Assembly (NCBI GenBank): GCA_000702685.1
Contig: JNJD01000009.1
Span: 1 to 64,000, forward strand
Source of the DNA: Lachnospiraceae bacterium AC2028
Lineage (GTDB): Bacteria; Bacillota; Clostridia; Lachnospirales; Lachnospiraceae
Direction: 5' to 3'
Length of the DNA stretch: 64,000 nt
Position numbers and translations under genes: made by a program. How positions within the stretch are numbered: the stretch's first letter is position 1; each line of letters starts with the position of its first letter. Below the pieces are notes generated by a model. It worked only from the letters and a program-made list of their open reading frames with translations. It had not been told where the DNA came from and made no database searches. Of the stretch, positions 1 through 9,352 are shown piece after piece.

Positions 1-343
<343 letters not shown>

Positions 344-419
344 CCTGTTGTTACCTGGAATGCACGATGATTTCTAGATGGAGTTTGGTTTCGGTTTTGA
401 AGGAGCAGATTGATCATAA

Positions 420-493
420 GGCCCAGTGGCTCAGTTGGTTAGAGCGCCGCCCTGTCACGGCGGAGGTCATCGGTTCAAGTCCGTTCTGGGTCG
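420..493 (+). tRNA. tRNA-Asp (GTC)
   Basis: A full cloverleaf can be folded. The acceptor GGCCCAG pairs with CTGGGTC, the anticodon loop is CTGTCAC, and the T-loop is TTCAAGT. The discriminator base is G, as usual for Asp. CCA is not encoded. One T-stem position appears mismatched (T-T). Confidence 0.93.
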
Positions 494-521
494 TTTGCCG
501 AAACGTTCGGTGTTCCAAAGT

Positions 522-594
522 GCCGATGTGGCTCAATTGGCAGAGCAGCTGATTTGTAATCAGCAGGTTATCGGTTCGATTCCGATCGTCGGCT
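522..594 (+). tRNA. tRNA-Thr (TGT)
   Basis: The acceptor GCCGATG pairs with CGTCGGC. The anticodon stem-loop CTGATTTGTAATCAG places TGT, and the T-loop is TTCGATT. CCA is not encoded. It lies 28 bases after tRNA-Asp, probably in the same transcript. Confidence 0.95.
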
Positions 595-616
595 TTTGAT
601 CTTTAAAAAATAATAT

Positions 617-698
617 GGGTGGATTCCCGAGTGGCCAAAGGGGACAGACTGTAAATCTGCTGCAACTTGCTTCGATGGTTCGAATCCATCTCCACCCA
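617..698 (+). tRNA. tRNA-Tyr (GTA)
   Basis: A class II tRNA of 82 bases with a long variable arm. The acceptor GGGTGGA pairs with TCCACCC, the anticodon region is GACTGTAAATC, and the T-loop is TTCGAAT. The discriminator is A and CCA is not encoded. Confidence 0.95.
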
Positions 699-719
699 CT
701 CCCTACGGGGGACCAATAA

Positions 720-793
720 CGCGGGGTAGAGCAATCCGGAAGCTCGTCGGGCTCATAACCCGGAGGTTGCAGGTTCAAATCCTGTCCCCGCTA
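720..793 (+). tRNA. initiator tRNA-fMet (CAT)
   Basis: The anticodon is CAT in loop CTCATAA, flanked by three consecutive G-C pairs (GGG/CCC), the hallmark of initiator tRNA. The first acceptor position (C1) cannot pair with position 72, which is also an initiator trait. CCA is not encoded. Confidence 0.93.
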
Positions 794-813
794 CGCAGCG
801 GGAAAACCGCTAA

Positions 814-886
<73 letters not shown>

Positions 887-889
887 CAC

Positions 890-916
890 AGAGATCTCAT
901 ATAGAGGTCTCTTTTT
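890..916 (+). terminator. Rho-independent terminator of the rRNA/tRNA operon
   Basis: A 9-bp stem (AGAGATCTC with GAGGTCTCT, one T-G wobble) is followed by a T run. It closes the 23S-tRNA transcript. Confidence 0.88.
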
Positions 917-926
917 TATTTTTGTG

Positions 927-955
927 TTGACAAAGATAATTTTTTCCGATAAGGT
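927..955 (+). promoter_or_regulatory. sigma-A type promoter of the ABC exporter leader
   Basis: A perfect -35 TTGACA (927-932), a 17-base spacer and TAAGGT (950-955) as a fair -10. It lies about 58 bases upstream of the leader ORF and just after the tRNA operon terminator. Confidence 0.7.
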
Positions 956-1012
956 TACTTAAGTCACTGATCAATTAACTCAAACACTAAACTAAGAAAG
1001 GAGGCAATAAAA

Positions 1013-1096
1013 ATGTTTAAGTTCAGAAAACTTGATACACAGCATAATCAGAATATATATAGTTCAAGCCTCCGGAAAGGGATGCAGCGTGCATGA
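1013..1096 (+). CDS. putative leader peptide (27 aa) of the ABC exporter operon
   Basis: A 27-codon ORF begins with an excellent Shine-Dalgarno (AAAGGAGG, 7-8 bases before ATG) and starts MFKFRK. It lies between a promoter and a terminator, 125 bases before an ABC exporter pair. Bases 1069-1078, inside its last third, can pair with the 3' arm of the downstream terminator (1168-1176), so translation could choose between terminator and antiterminator. The B. subtilis bmrBCD operon, which also encodes a heterodimeric ABC exporter, is controlled by ribosome-mediated attenuation through the leader peptide BmrB. That this ORF plays the same part is inferred from position and RNA pairing. The peptides themselves are not recognisably alike. 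Confidence 0.6.
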   Translation: MFKFRKLDTQHNQNIYSSSLRKGMQRA

Positions 1097-1150
1097 GATG
1101 ATCTTCCAAGATCACTTAAGAAATGCATACCGCTCGTATAAGTGTTATCA

Positions 1151-1185
1151 CCTCGGAAGCTGAAATGTTTCCGGGGTATTTTTTT
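1151..1185 (+). terminator. attenuator terminator upstream of the ABC exporter
   Basis: An 8-bp stem, CCTCGGAA (1151-1158) with TTCCGGGG (1169-1176), is followed by a T-rich run. It stands inside the 5' leader, 36 bases before the first ABC gene. Its 3' arm also pairs with 1069-1078 in the leader ORF, and a small hairpin (1099-1104 with 1109-1114) lies between. Confidence 0.8.
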
Positions 1186-1221
1186 ACCCTTTTCGGTTCA
1201 GATAAAAGGATGTGATATTTT

Positions 1222-2976
1222 ATGAGGAATAAAGAAAAGAAAAAACGATCGGGATTCCGGCTCTTCGATCACATAAAGAGCCATCTCTGGCAGTACATCA
1301 TCGGTGTCATCGCGATCATCGGTGTCGTATCGATCGCCATGACCATGCCCGAGATCTCAAGACATATAGTTGATGACGTCATCGTCGGAGGAGAAAGTGA
1401 GCTTCTCATAAAGCTGCTTGCCGCATACCTCATCCTCGGTGCGATGAAGGCACTCTTACAGTACATCAAGGAATACAATTTCGACTCGGTATCGTCCAAG
1501 GTAGTCGTCAGTCTCAGAAGGGATCTGTTCAAGCATATCCAGAGCCTCGACACAAGTTACTTCGACAAGAACAACACCGGCGAGATCATGGCCAGGCTCA
1601 AGGAGGACATCGACAAGGTCTGGGAGGCACTCTCATTCATATCGATGCTCCTGATCGAAGTCTTCCTGCACACCGCATTCATCATAGTGTGCATGGTCAG
1701 GCTCAACGTCTACATGGCGATCATTCCCATCTGCGCGATAATCCTGTGCGGAACGCTCGCGATCAGGATGGACAGAAAGCTCGACAAGGTATTCGGTGAT
1801 ATCTCCGAGGAGAATGCGGTCCTCAACACGACCTGTGAAGAGAACATCGCCGGAGTCCGCACCGTAAAAGCTTTCGCAAAAGAAAAATTTGAGCTCCTCA
1901 AGTTCAGAAAGCACAACGACAGATACAAGGAACTGAACGTTGATCTTTCGAAGGTCTTCGCAAAGTACTATCCGTTCTTCTCATTTGTATCGGGAATAGT
2001 TCCCCTTCTGGTACTCGTGATCGGCGGAATCTTCTATGTGAAGGGAATGTTTGGCGTCACACTCGGCATGATCACCGCATATATCGCATATGCGAACAAC
2101 ATCATCTGGCCGATGGAGATGCTCGGATGGCTCACAAACAGCTTTTCAGAGGCGATCGCTTCGGTCAAAAAGCTGAACAAGATCTACAGCGAGGTATCCA
2201 CCATCAACGATCCCGAAGATCCCGTAACTCCCGACATCATCGAGGGAAGCATAACCTTTGATAAGGTCGGATTCAGCAAGGAGGATGGACACGAGATCCT
2301 TAAGGACGTATCATTTGATGTCCCTGCCGGCAAGACACTCGGAATAATGGGTGCGAGCGGCGCGGGTAAAACATCGATAGTTTCGCTCCTTACAAGACTT
2401 TACGATGTGACAGACGGTGAGATAAGAGTCGACGGAATTCCCATCAAGAACCTGACTCTCAAGCAGCTCCGCGGAAGCATTTCACTCGTAACACAGGATG
2501 TTTTCCTTTTCTCGGACACGATAGCGGAGAACATCAAGATGGGACGAAAGCACCGAATCAGTGACAGAATCATCAGGCTTTCGAGCAGAAAAGCGTGTGC
2601 GAGTGAGTTCATCGACAAAATGGACAAGGGATATGACACCGTCATCGGAGAGAGAGGCGTAGGACTTTCCGGAGGACAGAAGCAGAGAATATCCATCGCG
2701 AGGGCACTTGCGAAGGAGCTTCCGATCCTCATCATGGACGATTCGACATCGGCCCTCGATATGGAGACGGAGCGTGATATCCAGAAGAAATTAAAGGCAC
2801 TCACGGATATGACCAAGATCATAATCGCGCACAGGATCAGTTCCGTGAAGGATGCCGACGAGATCATAGTGCTCGAAGAGGGAAGGATCGCGGAACGCGG
2901 AACCCACGACGAGCTTTTGGCAAGGAAAGGGCTGTACTACGAGACATACGTGTCACAGTACGGGGAGCCCGCATAA
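1222..2976 (+). CDS. heterodimeric ABC multidrug exporter, subunit with degenerate ATPase site
   Basis: A 584-residue half-transporter with six membrane helices (about residues 20-310) and a C-terminal ATPase domain. Walker A GASGAGKT is near residue 377, a canonical LSGGQ near 481, and the H-loop sequence is AHR. Walker B ends IMDDS, so the catalytic glutamate is replaced by aspartate. This is typical of the BmrC-like partner of heterodimeric exporters. The degenerate site would be completed by the unusual LSAGQ of the next gene product. It probably exports drugs or lipids at the plasma membrane; the substrate is unknown. The next gene starts 14 bases downstream. The leader ORF and attenuator upstream suggest antibiotic-responsive expression (inference). 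Confidence 0.9.
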   Translation: MRNKEKKKRSGFRLFDHIKSHLWQYIIGVIAIIGVVSIAMTMPEISRHIVDDVIVGGESELLIKLLAAYLILGAMKALLQYIKEYNFDSVSSKVVVSLRRDLFKHIQSLDTSYFDKNNTGEIMARLKEDIDKVWEALSFISMLLIEVFLHTAFIIVCMVRLNVYMAIIPICAIILCGTLAIRMDRKLDKVFGDISEENAVLNTTCEENIAGVRTVKAFAKEKFELLKFRKHNDRYKELNVDLSKVFAKYYPFFSFVSGIVPLLVLVIGGIFYVKGMFGVTLGMITAYIAYANNIIWPMEMLGWLTNSFSEAIASVKKLNKIYSEVSTINDPEDPVTPDIIEGSITFDKVGFSKEDGHEILKDVSFDVPAGKTLGIMGASGAGKTSIVSLLTRLYDVTDGEIRVDGIPIKNLTLKQLRGSISLVTQDVFLFSDTIAENIKMGRKHRISDRIIRLSSRKACASEFIDKMDKGYDTVIGERGVGLSGGQKQRISIARALAKELPILIMDDSTSALDMETERDIQKKLKALTDMTKIIIAHRISSVKDADEIIVLEEGRIAERGTHDELLARKGLYYETYVSQYGEPA

Positions 2977-2990
2977 AAGGAGGTGAATTT

Positions 2991-4757
2991 ATGGCCGCCA
3001 ATTCGATAAAAGACGACGAAGAGGTGTCGACAGTCAAAAAGTCGGTGACGATAAAAAGACTGCTCAGCTATCTCTTCAGATACAAGAAAACCATCACCGC
3101 CGTGATGTTCATAATGGCATATTGTGTAGGGATAAGCCTTGTAAACCCGCTCATCCTCGAATCGGCCATCGATGATTACATCACGCCGGGAAATATCACG
3201 GGAATGATAGTGCTGGTGCTGATCGCGCTTGCCCTCAATGTCGGCAAGGTCGTGCTGGTCAAGATCAGAATGTACATCATGAGCCGTATGACCAATTCGA
3301 TAATACAGAGCATACGTGAAGAGGCATTCTCACATCTGCAGACACTCGGGTTCAAATTCTTCGACTCGAGACCGACGGGCAAGATCCTTTCGAGAGTGAT
3401 GGGCGATGTCAACTCGCTCAAGCAGGTGCTCCAGAACTTCGTCATCACGCTGCTTCCGGACTTTATCACGGTCATTGCGGTAATGGTCATCATGCTGATC
3501 AAGAATCCGAAGCTCGCACTTGCTTCGATGGTCGGACTTCCGATCCTGATCACCGGACTGCTCGTGATAGAAAATGTCTGCCGCGTAAGATGGCAAATAC
3601 ACAGGAAGAAATCTTCCAACCTGAACGCATTCCTTCACGAGGACATCTCGGGAATAAGGATAATCAAGACATTTGCGGCGGAGGACGAAGCGCTTGAATC
3701 ATTCGATGAGCTGACCAAAGAGCACCGTGACAGCTTCATGGATGCGGTCAGGGTAAACGATGCATTCAACACGGTCGTTGAGATAAGCACCGCGATCAGT
3801 GTCGTATCCATGTACTACATGGCGATCAATGTGCTCGGGGTCGGAGCGGCGGAAGTGGGACTGCTCGTGGCATTTACCAGCTACCTGTCACTTTTCTGGA
3901 TGCCGATCGCAAACCTCGGAAGCTTCTATAACCAGATAATCGCAAATCTTGCGGCTGCGGAGAGAGTATTCGAAGTAATCGACTTAGAGCCCGAGATAAA
4001 AGACGGCGAAGCGGTAGGCGAGATGCCTCAGATCACAGGCAGAGTCAGATTCGAGAATGTCGGATTCTCATACGAGGACGGAGTTCCCGTACTTAAGAAC
4101 GTCAATTTCGACATCACTCCCGGAGAGACGATCGCGCTTGTAGGTCCCACGGGTGCCGGCAAGACTACGGTTGTAAACCTGATATCCAGATTCTATGATG
4201 CACAGAACGGAAAAGTTCTCATCGATGACAGCGATGTAAAGGATGTTACGATCGAAAGCCTAAGAAGCCAGCTCGGTATCATGACCCAGGACAATTTCCT
4301 TTTCACAGGAACGATCCGCGAAAATATCAGATACGGAAAGCTCGATGCTACCGATGAAGAGATCGAGGAAGCCTGTAAGAAGGTCGGAGCACACGACTTC
4401 ATAATGAAGCTTGAAAAGGGCTATGAGACCGAACTCAAGGAAAGAGGAGGCGGACTCAGTGCCGGACAAAAGCAGCTCCTCGCCTTCGCCCGCACGATCC
4501 TTTCCGATCCCAGGATACTCATCCTCGACGAAGCGACCTCATCGATCGACACCAAGTCCGAGATCGCAGTACAGAAAGGCATCGCGACCATACTGAAGGG
4601 AAGGACTTCATTCGTCATAGCACACAGGCTCTCCACCATCAGGAATGCGGACCGCATATTCGTAATTCAAAACGGCGGAATCGCGGAGAGCGGAAAGCAC
4701 GACGAGCTCATGGCGAGGAAAGGGATCTATTACAACCTCAACATGGCCCAGGCGTAA
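2991..4757 (+). CDS. heterodimeric ABC multidrug exporter, catalytic subunit
   Basis: A 588-residue half-transporter, six membrane helices followed by an ATPase domain. Walker A GPTGAGKT is near residue 385, Walker B ILDEATSSID is complete with catalytic Glu near 512, and the H-loop is AHR. The signature reads LSAGQ instead of LSGGQ. With the upstream subunit this gives one consensus site (this Walker A/B with the partner's LSGGQ) and one degenerate site, as in BmrCD and TM287/288. The ribosome site AAGGAGGTG lies before the ATG. A strong terminator follows, so the operon is leader-ABC-ABC. Confidence 0.9.
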   Translation: MAANSIKDDEEVSTVKKSVTIKRLLSYLFRYKKTITAVMFIMAYCVGISLVNPLILESAIDDYITPGNITGMIVLVLIALALNVGKVVLVKIRMYIMSRMTNSIIQSIREEAFSHLQTLGFKFFDSRPTGKILSRVMGDVNSLKQVLQNFVITLLPDFITVIAVMVIMLIKNPKLALASMVGLPILITGLLVIENVCRVRWQIHRKKSSNLNAFLHEDISGIRIIKTFAAEDEALESFDELTKEHRDSFMDAVRVNDAFNTVVEISTAISVVSMYYMAINVLGVGAAEVGLLVAFTSYLSLFWMPIANLGSFYNQIIANLAAAERVFEVIDLEPEIKDGEAVGEMPQITGRVRFENVGFSYEDGVPVLKNVNFDITPGETIALVGPTGAGKTTVVNLISRFYDAQNGKVLIDDSDVKDVTIESLRSQLGIMTQDNFLFTGTIRENIRYGKLDATDEEIEEACKKVGAHDFIMKLEKGYETELKERGGGLSAGQKQLLAFARTILSDPRILILDEATSSIDTKSEIAVQKGIATILKGRTSFVIAHRLSTIRNADRIFVIQNGGIAESGKHDELMARKGIYYNLNMAQA

Positions 4758-4773
4758 TATTTTTTGTCAAAAA

Positions 4774-4798
4774 GAGGCGGTGCCCCCGCCTCTTTTTT
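4774..4798 (+). terminator. terminator of the ABC exporter operon
   Basis: A 7-bp perfect stem (GAGGCGG with CCGCCTC), loop TGCCC, then six T's. Confidence 0.92.
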
Positions 4799-4849
4799 GT
4801 ATGCTTTTTATAAATATATAAAATTAGTAGGTTTATTGCCTCCAAACCC

Positions 4850-4878
4850 TTGAAAAATCTAAATTTCGCTTGTAGAAT
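4850..4878 (+). promoter_or_regulatory. suf operon promoter
   Basis: The -35 TTGAAA (4850-4855), a 17-base spacer and -10 TAGAAT (4873-4878) lie 57 bases before the sufC start. No clear IscR/RRF2-type operator was identified. Confidence 0.65.
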
Positions 4879-4934
4879 ATGGGATAGTTTTCAGCATCAA
4901 AATATATTTGTTCAAATTTAGAAAGGCAACAGAT

Positions 4935-5678
4935 ATGAGCAAACAGATCTTAAACATTGAAAAACTCTGCGTCAGCATCGGCGACAAAGAGATTCTTAAA
5001 GGCCTCGACCTGCAGATAGGCGAAGGCGAGACCCATGTCATCATGGGACCCAACGGTGCGGGTAAATCCACACTGGGCAATACCCTTATGGGTAAGGAAG
5101 AATACGAAGTCACTTCCGGTAAGATCGATTTCTACGGAGAAGACCTCCTCGAGATGAAGACGGACGAAAGAGCCAAGAAGGGTCTCTTCATGACCTTCCA
5201 GAATCCCATCGAAGTACCCGGAGTAAGGCTTTCCGAGTTCGTAAGAAGCTCATGCGAGGCACTCGGCAACAAGATGAGCCTCTGGAACTTCAAGAAGGCC
5301 GCTGCCGAACAGATGAAGGTCCTTAATATGGATACCGCATATCTCGACAGAGAGCTCAATGTCGGTTTTTCCGGCGGCGAGAAGAAGAAAGCAGAGATCT
5401 TCCAGCTTCTCATGCTTAAGCCCAAACTTGCGATCCTCGATGAGACCGATTCCGGACTTGATGTCGATGCGGTGCGCACCGTATCCGAAGGTGTCAAGGC
5501 ATATCAGGAGCAGACCCACGGAGCACTCCTTATAATCACACACTCAACCAAGATCCTCGAATCCCTGGATGTCGACAAGGTTCACGTTATCTACAACGGC
5601 AAAGTTGTTGCGGAAGGCGATGCAAGCCTGATCGATGAGATCAATGAAAACGGATTTGAGAAATATATGAAGGAATGA
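4935..5678 (+). CDS. sufC: Fe-S assembly ATPase SufC
   Basis: SufC is the cytosolic ABC-type ATPase of the SufBCD scaffold that builds Fe-S clusters. The 247-residue protein has Walker A GPNGAGKS near residue 40, an FSGGEKKK signature and Walker B LAILDETDSGLD, all SufC hallmarks. The start is the ATG after GAAAGG; an upstream in-frame TTG would give an unusual MFKFRK extension with no ribosome site. It is first in sufCBDSU, the gene order of Gram-positive bacteria. The next gene begins at the stop codon. Confidence 0.97.
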   Translation: MSKQILNIEKLCVSIGDKEILKGLDLQIGEGETHVIMGPNGAGKSTLGNTLMGKEEYEVTSGKIDFYGEDLLEMKTDERAKKGLFMTFQNPIEVPGVRLSEFVRSSCEALGNKMSLWNFKKAAAEQMKVLNMDTAYLDRELNVGFSGGEKKKAEIFQLLMLKPKLAILDETDSGLDVDAVRTVSEGVKAYQEQTHGALLIITHSTKILESLDVDKVHVIYNGKVVAEGDASLIDEINENGFEKYMKE

Positions 5679-5680
5679 AT

Positions 5681-7090
5681 ATGAGCGAAGAAAAAACATA
5701 TGTAGAGGACGTGAACAGGACTATCTACGATGTGATCGACGATGACAAAGATTCCTTCAAGCTCGAGCAGGGTCTCACCGAAGATATAATCCTTCAGCTG
5801 TCCGAAGAAAAGAAAGATCCGGAATGGATGAGAGACTTCAGGCTTAAATGTCTGAAGCTGTATAACGAAATGACCTTCCCCCAGTGGGGACCCGGCATTG
5901 AAGGGCTGGACATGAACCGCATCTATACCTATGTCCGTCCCAATGCCAAGATGGCCAATTCCTGGGAAGAAGTTCCCGAGGATATCAAGAACACATTCGA
6001 GCGTCTGGGAATCCCCCAGGCCGAGAGAACATCTCTCGCAGGCGTCGGTGCGCAGTATGACTCCGAGCTCGTCTATCACAATATGCAAAAGGAAGTCGAG
6101 GAGCAGGGCGTAATCTACACCGACTTCGAAAGCGCACTTAAGGGTGAATACGCGGATCTTGTCCGTGAGAAGTTCATGACCCTTCTTACTCCCAATGACC
6201 ACAAATACAACGCACTTCACGGCGCAGTATGGAGCGGCGGTTCATTCGTATATGTACCCAAGGGGGTCAAGGTTTCCGTTCCCCTTCAGTCATATTTCAG
6301 ATTTAACGCAAAGGGTGCGGGCCAGTTCGAGCACACACTCATAATCGTTGAAGAAGGTGCGGATCTTCATTTCATCGAAGGATGCTCCGCTCCCAAGTAC
6401 AATGTTGCGAACCTCCACACCGGTGCAGTTGAGCTCTTTGTCGGAAAGAATGCGAGACTCAGATACTCCACCATCGAGAGCTGGTCCAAGAACATGTACA
6501 ACCTCAATTCCAAGAGATCCATCGTTGAGGAAGGCGGAAGAATGGAATGGGTATCCGGTTCTTTCGGATCCCACATTTCCTACCTGTACCCTTCAACCAT
6601 CCTGAAGGGCGACAATTCCACAATGGAATACACCGGAATAGCATTCGGAAGCACGGGACAGGATCTTGATACCGGTATGAAGGTCATCCACATCGGCAAG
6701 AACACTTCATCCGTTGTCAACACCAAGTCCATATCCAAAAACGGCGGCTGCAACACCACCAGGACCTCCGTGCAGGTAATGCCCCAGGCCAAGGGTGCGA
6801 AGTCGGTCGTAAGCTGTGAATCACTTATGCTCGACAGTGAGTCCAGATCGGACACGATCCCTGTAATGGATATCCGCACCGACGATGCAGATGTAGGACA
6901 CGAGGCAACCATAGGAAGCATTTCCGATGAGGCAGTCTTCTACATGATGAGCAGGGGAATGAGCGAAGAGGACGCGAGAGCCCTCATCGTTAGTGGCTTT
7001 GCGGACAACGTATCCAGGGAGCTTCCCATGGAATATGCTGCCGAAATGAACAATCTGATAAGGCTTGAAATGAAAGGGACAATAGGATGA
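5681..7090 (+). CDS. sufB: Fe-S cluster assembly scaffold SufB
   Basis: The 469-residue protein belongs to the SufB/SufD beta-helix family and forms the scaffold with SufC and SufD where the nascent cluster is built. The family core appears in the middle (YVPKGVKV, FEHTLIIVEEGA) and in the C-terminal stretch with GHEATIGSISDEAVFYMMSRG. The chosen ATG has AAGGA seven bases upstream. An ATG two codons earlier overlaps sufC but sits too close to that site. It overlaps sufD by 4 bases (ATGA). Confidence 0.96.
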   Translation: MSEEKTYVEDVNRTIYDVIDDDKDSFKLEQGLTEDIILQLSEEKKDPEWMRDFRLKCLKLYNEMTFPQWGPGIEGLDMNRIYTYVRPNAKMANSWEEVPEDIKNTFERLGIPQAERTSLAGVGAQYDSELVYHNMQKEVEEQGVIYTDFESALKGEYADLVREKFMTLLTPNDHKYNALHGAVWSGGSFVYVPKGVKVSVPLQSYFRFNAKGAGQFEHTLIIVEEGADLHFIEGCSAPKYNVANLHTGAVELFVGKNARLRYSTIESWSKNMYNLNSKRSIVEEGGRMEWVSGSFGSHISYLYPSTILKGDNSTMEYTGIAFGSTGQDLDTGMKVIHIGKNTSSVVNTKSISKNGGCNTTRTSVQVMPQAKGAKSVVSCESLMLDSESRSDTIPVMDIRTDDADVGHEATIGSISDEAVFYMMSRGMSEEDARALIVSGFADNVSRELPMEYAAEMNNLIRLEMKGTIG

Positions 7091-8124
7091 CGGCTGAGAA
7101 GATCAAGATAAACAGCCTCGTTCCCCCTACCTGGAACAGGCTTAAAGTAAATGATATTACGGTAGAGCTTCCCACGGGAAGCTCTGCGGGAATGACCGAT
7201 CAGGGATTAAAAACGAGCGAAGCAAAGCCTGCCGACTGGCAGATGGAGACCGGCTGCGGCGCAGAGCTTTCAGCATTCCTTGAAAAGAACGGCACAACGC
7301 CCGTACTGGTTTCAAATGACGGCGATAAGCTCGTAAGCATTAAGAAGACCTACACCGAAAATGCTGCTGACATTCTCTGCTTTGAGGCAAAGGAAGGACA
7401 GACAGTCAATATCCTCACCGACGTAACCTCCGATGAAAGTACGGAAGGCACTGCGGTTCTTCAGGTTCTCCTGAAGGCGGAAAAAGGTGCGAAGATCAAT
7501 CTCGCACAGGTCGTAAGACCCGGAAAAGGAATGAAGGTCGTAAATGACATAGGTTCCGTTGCGGCTGAGGGCGCACAGATCAACATCGTCCAGGTCTTCA
7601 TGGACGGAAGCGACATAAGTGCAGGCTGCAGGACTGCTCTTGAGGGAGAGGAAGCATCCACCGAGAACCACATCGGTCTCGTAAGGACAAACGGCCAGAC
7701 CCTCGACATGAACTATGTGGCAAAGCATCTTGCGAAAACCACAAAGGCAGATATAAATGTCACCGGCGCTCTTTCGAAGAACGCACAGAAGACCTTTAGA
7801 GGCACCATTGATTTCGTGAAGGGCTGTACGGGAAGTGACGGAAGAGAATCCGAGAACATGCTTCTTCTCGATGACACCATTGTCAACAAGACCGTTCCCC
7901 TCATCCTCTGTACCGAGGAAACCGTTGCGGGAAGCCACGGAGCAACGATCGGAAAACCCGCAGAGGACATCCTCTTCTATATGACGAGCAGGGGCATCCC
8001 CAGGGAAAGAGCCGTTGCGATCCTCGAAAGGGCATCCCTTGAAGCTGCCGCAAACCGGATCGAGGATGAAGAGGCAAAACAGCAGGTGCTTGAAATAATA
8101 GCAGGAAAATACGCAGATGAATGA
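7087..8124 (+). CDS. sufD: Fe-S cluster assembly protein SufD
   Basis: The 345-residue SufB/SufD-family protein is shorter than SufB, as is usual for SufD. The C-terminal family signature SHGATIGKPAEDILFYMTSRGI is visible. It pairs with SufB on SufC and has no enzyme activity of its own. It starts at an ATGA overlap with sufB and ends by overlapping the sufS start by 8 bases, so the whole operon looks translationally coupled. Confidence 0.93.
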   Translation: MTAEKIKINSLVPPTWNRLKVNDITVELPTGSSAGMTDQGLKTSEAKPADWQMETGCGAELSAFLEKNGTTPVLVSNDGDKLVSIKKTYTENAADILCFEAKEGQTVNILTDVTSDESTEGTAVLQVLLKAEKGAKINLAQVVRPGKGMKVVNDIGSVAAEGAQINIVQVFMDGSDISAGCRTALEGEEASTENHIGLVRTNGQTLDMNYVAKHLAKTTKADINVTGALSKNAQKTFRGTIDFVKGCTGSDGRESENMLLLDDTIVNKTVPLILCTEETVAGSHGATIGKPAEDILFYMTSRGIPRERAVAILERASLEAAANRIEDEEAKQQVLEIIAGKYADE

Positions 8125-9352
8125 TACCGAACTTAAGAACAAGGTAAAGGAATACAGAAAGCTCTTCCCTGTTTTAAATCAGGACATCGCATATCTCGAC
8201 AATGCGGCGACCACACAAAAGCCCGCAAGTGTCCTCGATGCCATGAAGAGCTATTACGAGAACGACAATGCAAATCCCCTTCGCGGAGTGTACGATCTCA
8301 GCGAAAGGGCAACCGCAGCTTACGAGAATGCGAGGGTAAAGACTGCGCAGTTCATAAACGCCGCTGCTCCCGAGGAGATAATATTTGTCAGGAATGCAAG
8401 CGAGGCCTTAAACCTCCTTGCATATTCCTGGTGCGAAGACAATCTTTCCGAAGGTGACGAGGTTGTCGTTTCCGTGATGGAGCACCATTCCGATTTCCTT
8501 CCCTGGAAATACATGGCGGAGAAAAAGGGTGCAAAGCTGGTCAAGCTCGAGCCCGACGAAACCGGCGCGGTAACTGACGAAGCACTCGATAAGTGTCTTT
8601 CCGAAAAGACCAGGATCGTAGCTGTCACTCAGGTTTCCAACGTTCTCGGAAGAGTCAATGACATTAAGCATATTGCGCAGAAGGTCCACTCTGCCGGCGC
8701 CCTTATCAGCGTCGACGGAGCACAGAGCGTTCCCCATATGAAGGTCGATGTGCGGGATCTTGACTGCGATTTTCTTTCTTTTTCGGGACATAAGATGTTC
8801 GGACCGATGGGCATCGGAGTCCTCTACGGAAAAAGGCAGCACCTCGAAAAAATGCGTCCCTTCATGTACGGCGGCGAGATGATCGCCATCGTGCACTGGG
8901 ACAGGGTCACATACGCGGAGCTTCCCCACAAGTTCGAAGCCGGCACGGTCAATGTCGGGGGAGCCGTAGGACTTTCGGCCGCAATTGATTTCATAAATCA
9001 GGTCGGATGGGGTATAATAGAAGCTCAGGAAGAGATCCTGACAAAAAGAGCAATTGCCGGCATCAAGAATCTCGACAAGATCCGCATTATCGGATCGCAG
9101 GATGAAGCAGATCACAAGGGAATCGTCACCTTCTGCGTAGAAGATGTGCATCCCCATGACGTTGCGGATATCCTCGGAAGATCGGGAGTATGCATAAGAG
9201 CGGGACATCACTGCGCCCAGCCCCTTATGGACCATCTCGGAGTCAAGTCCACCTGCCGTGCAAGCTTTGCTTTTTACAATACGGAAGAAGAAGTGGACAG
9301 ATTCTTAAATGAGCTGTCCAAAGTAAGAGGACTGCTCGGATATGGACTTTAA
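8117..9352 (+). CDS. sufS: cysteine desulfurase SufS
   Basis: A class V aminotransferase-fold PLP enzyme that takes sulfur from L-cysteine and hands it to SufU. It has 411 residues. The PLP lysine lies in SFSGHKMFGP (about residue 225). The catalytic cysteine is in STCRASFAFYNT near residue 379, following the type II motif RAGHHCAQP. Group II desulfurases work with SufU, whose gene overlaps this one by 11 bases. Confidence 0.97.
   Translation: MNDTELKNKVKEYRKLFPVLNQDIAYLDNAATTQKPASVLDAMKSYYENDNANPLRGVYDLSERATAAYENARVKTAQFINAAAPEEIIFVRNASEALNLLAYSWCEDNLSEGDEVVVSVMEHHSDFLPWKYMAEKKGAKLVKLEPDETGAVTDEALDKCLSEKTRIVAVTQVSNVLGRVNDIKHIAQKVHSAGALISVDGAQSVPHMKVDVRDLDCDFLSFSGHKMFGPMGIGVLYGKRQHLEKMRPFMYGGEMIAIVHWDRVTYAELPHKFEAGTVNVGGAVGLSAAIDFINQVGWGIIEAQEEILTKRAIAGIKNLDKIRIIGSQDEADHKGIVTFCVEDVHPHDVADILGRSGVCIRAGHHCAQPLMDHLGVKSTCRASFAFYNTEEEVDRFLNELSKVRGLLGYGL

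Noticed and set aside
4801-4850. AT-rich stretch with AATTAGTAGGTTTATTG upstream of the suf promoter as a possible IscR/RRF2 operator
   Set aside because: Only one half-site resembles the consensus and the symmetric half is missing; no RRF2 gene is nearby.
4908-4934. N-terminal extension of SufC that begins MFKFRK like the leader peptide at 1013
   Set aside because: It would need a TTG start with no ribosome site. The ATG at 4935 has GAAAGG in place. The match of six codons is likely chance.
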